Of a stretch of 64,000 bases of DNA, positions 63,544-64,000 are shown in pieces. The stretch comes from Variovorax ginsengisoli (lineage in GTDB: Bacteria > Pseudomonadota > Gammaproteobacteria > Burkholderiales > Burkholderiaceae_C), in the NCBI RefSeq assembly GCF_030811835.1, contig NZ_JAUSRO010000010.1:124001-188000 (forward strand), given 5' to 3'. Under the pieces are notes generated by a model. The model had not been told where the DNA came from. It was given only the letters and a program-made list of their open reading frames with translations, and did no database searches. Numbering within the stretch: position 1 is the first letter of the stretch; each line of letters begins with the position of its first letter. The translations under genes and the position numbers were made by a program.

Positions 63544-64000
63544 ATGTTCAAGTACTTTCCAACGAACTATGTTTGGAATCTTTCGGTCGACCTCGCCATC
63601 GAGATGGGAGCGCGCATCGGCGAGATCGAGGCCATGTGCGCGCCGCTGCAGGACGCGGCGCGCCAGCCCGATGCCGCCGCGTCGGCCGCGTTCCGCGCCA
63701 GCTGGGAGAGCATGGCCGACCAGCTGTGCGAGCTTGCGGCAGAGGACGAGGCGCGCGGCCGCCTGATCTCCGCGGGCGACAAGCTCGGTCGCGCGGCCAC
63801 CTATCTCATCACGGCCGAGCGGCTCCAGGCGCACGGTGCACCTGGTCGCGAGCCGCTGTACCGGCGCTTCCTGGACACCTTCGCGCGTGGCGTGGAACTC
63901 AGTGGAGAGAACTGCGAGCGCGTGGAGATTCCTCATGGTGACGCGCATATCGCGGGCCTCTACGTTCGTGCGCAGGGCATTCCCGCCGGCGCGCGCGCGC
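63544..64000 (+). CDS. Alpha/beta hydrolase, N-terminal part (cut by window end)
   Basis: 152 codons are visible from the ATG at 63544, which has AAGGAGA seven bases upstream. The opening YFPTNYVWNLSVDLAIEMGA and the helical N-terminal region ending VEIPHGDAHIAGLYVRAQG resemble the FrsA/2,6-dihydropseudooxynicotine hydrolase group of alpha/beta hydrolases, in which a helical cap precedes the catalytic domain. The catalytic serine, aspartate and histidine lie beyond the window. It probably cleaves a C-C or ester bond in this operon. Confidence 0.75.
   Translation, partial: MFKYFPTNYVWNLSVDLAIEMGARIGEIEAMCAPLQDAARQPDAAASAAFRASWESMADQLCELAAEDEARGRLISAGDKLGRAATYLITAERLQAHGAPGREPLYRRFLDTFARGVELSGENCERVEIPHGDAHIAGLYVRAQGIPAGARA

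Noticed and set aside
1-64000. CRISPR arrays, rRNA or tRNA genes, or a prophage
   Set aside because: No spaced direct repeats, no rRNA or tRNA sequence and no phage structural genes were seen; the only mobile remains are the decayed IS and integrase pieces listed.

Overview
The window is GC-rich (mostly 65-70 percent by eye), densely coded DNA from a beta-proteobacterium, most likely a member of the Comamonadaceae close to Variovorax, Hydrogenophaga or Acidovorax. The clues are two Bug/TctC-type tripartite tricarboxylate receptors, chemoreceptors ending in a WATF tether, a branched-chain-type ABC importer inside an acyl-CoA gene cluster, and many LysR and TetR regulators beside small catabolic operons. 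The genus is an inference; there is no rRNA, tRNA or housekeeping gene to fix it. Layout: 1-1.5 kb holds the end of a membrane gene, a small membrane protein and an NAD(P)-binding oxidoreductase. 1.5-9.0 kb holds a two-component system divergent from a complete RND efflux operon (outer-membrane lipoprotein, adaptor, pump). The core of the window is an acyl-CoA catabolic island at 9.0-31.1 kb. It encodes three acyl-CoA ligases, an alpha-methylacyl-CoA racemase with its catalytic residues, an acyl-CoA dehydrogenase of the LCAD/isovaleryl type, an enoyl-CoA hydratase, an HSD10-like 3-hydroxyacyl-CoA dehydrogenase, a 2,4-dienoyl-CoA reductase-like SDR, a thiolase, an APH-fold phosphotransferase like 4-hydroxyacyl-CoA kinases, a nitroreductase, one Liv-type ABC importer with two different binding proteins, and a MalT/AlkS-like LuxR regulator. 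Four near-identical 18-bp palindromes (11962, 19435, 21726, 31038) lie before the four leftward operons, each 21-22 bp upstream of a -10-like hexamer. I read this as a single regulon for uptake and beta-oxidation of a methyl-branched, probably unsaturated carboxylic acid. The substrate is not known. 31.2-38.6 kb holds a chemoreceptor, a TetR/DoxX/DUF2214 unit with a clear operator, a linalool dehydratase/isomerase-family protein paired with a Sco-like protein, a TetR regulator and a hydroxyquinol-type intradiol dioxygenase. 38.6-45.1 kb is a decayed mobile-element zone: an IS1182-like transposase pseudogene, a LysR fragment, two IS66 pieces in opposite orientation, an integrase tail and a wrecked MFS gene. 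Intact EamA, DoxX and L-asparaginase genes lie between them. 45.2-54.2 kb holds two cell-envelope proteins of unknown function, a class C beta-lactamase-like hydrolase with a CusF-like C-terminal domain, a Bug receptor with an amidase and a divergent LysR, and a second chemoreceptor. 54.4-56.6 kb holds a hydrolase pseudogene and a thiolase/TetR pair sharing a twin operator. 56.7 kb to the right edge is a LysR-controlled catabolic operon: SMP-30 lactonase, FAH-family hydrolase, cyclase, DenD-like dehydrogenase, Bug receptor, SDR and an alpha/beta hydrolase cut by the window end.
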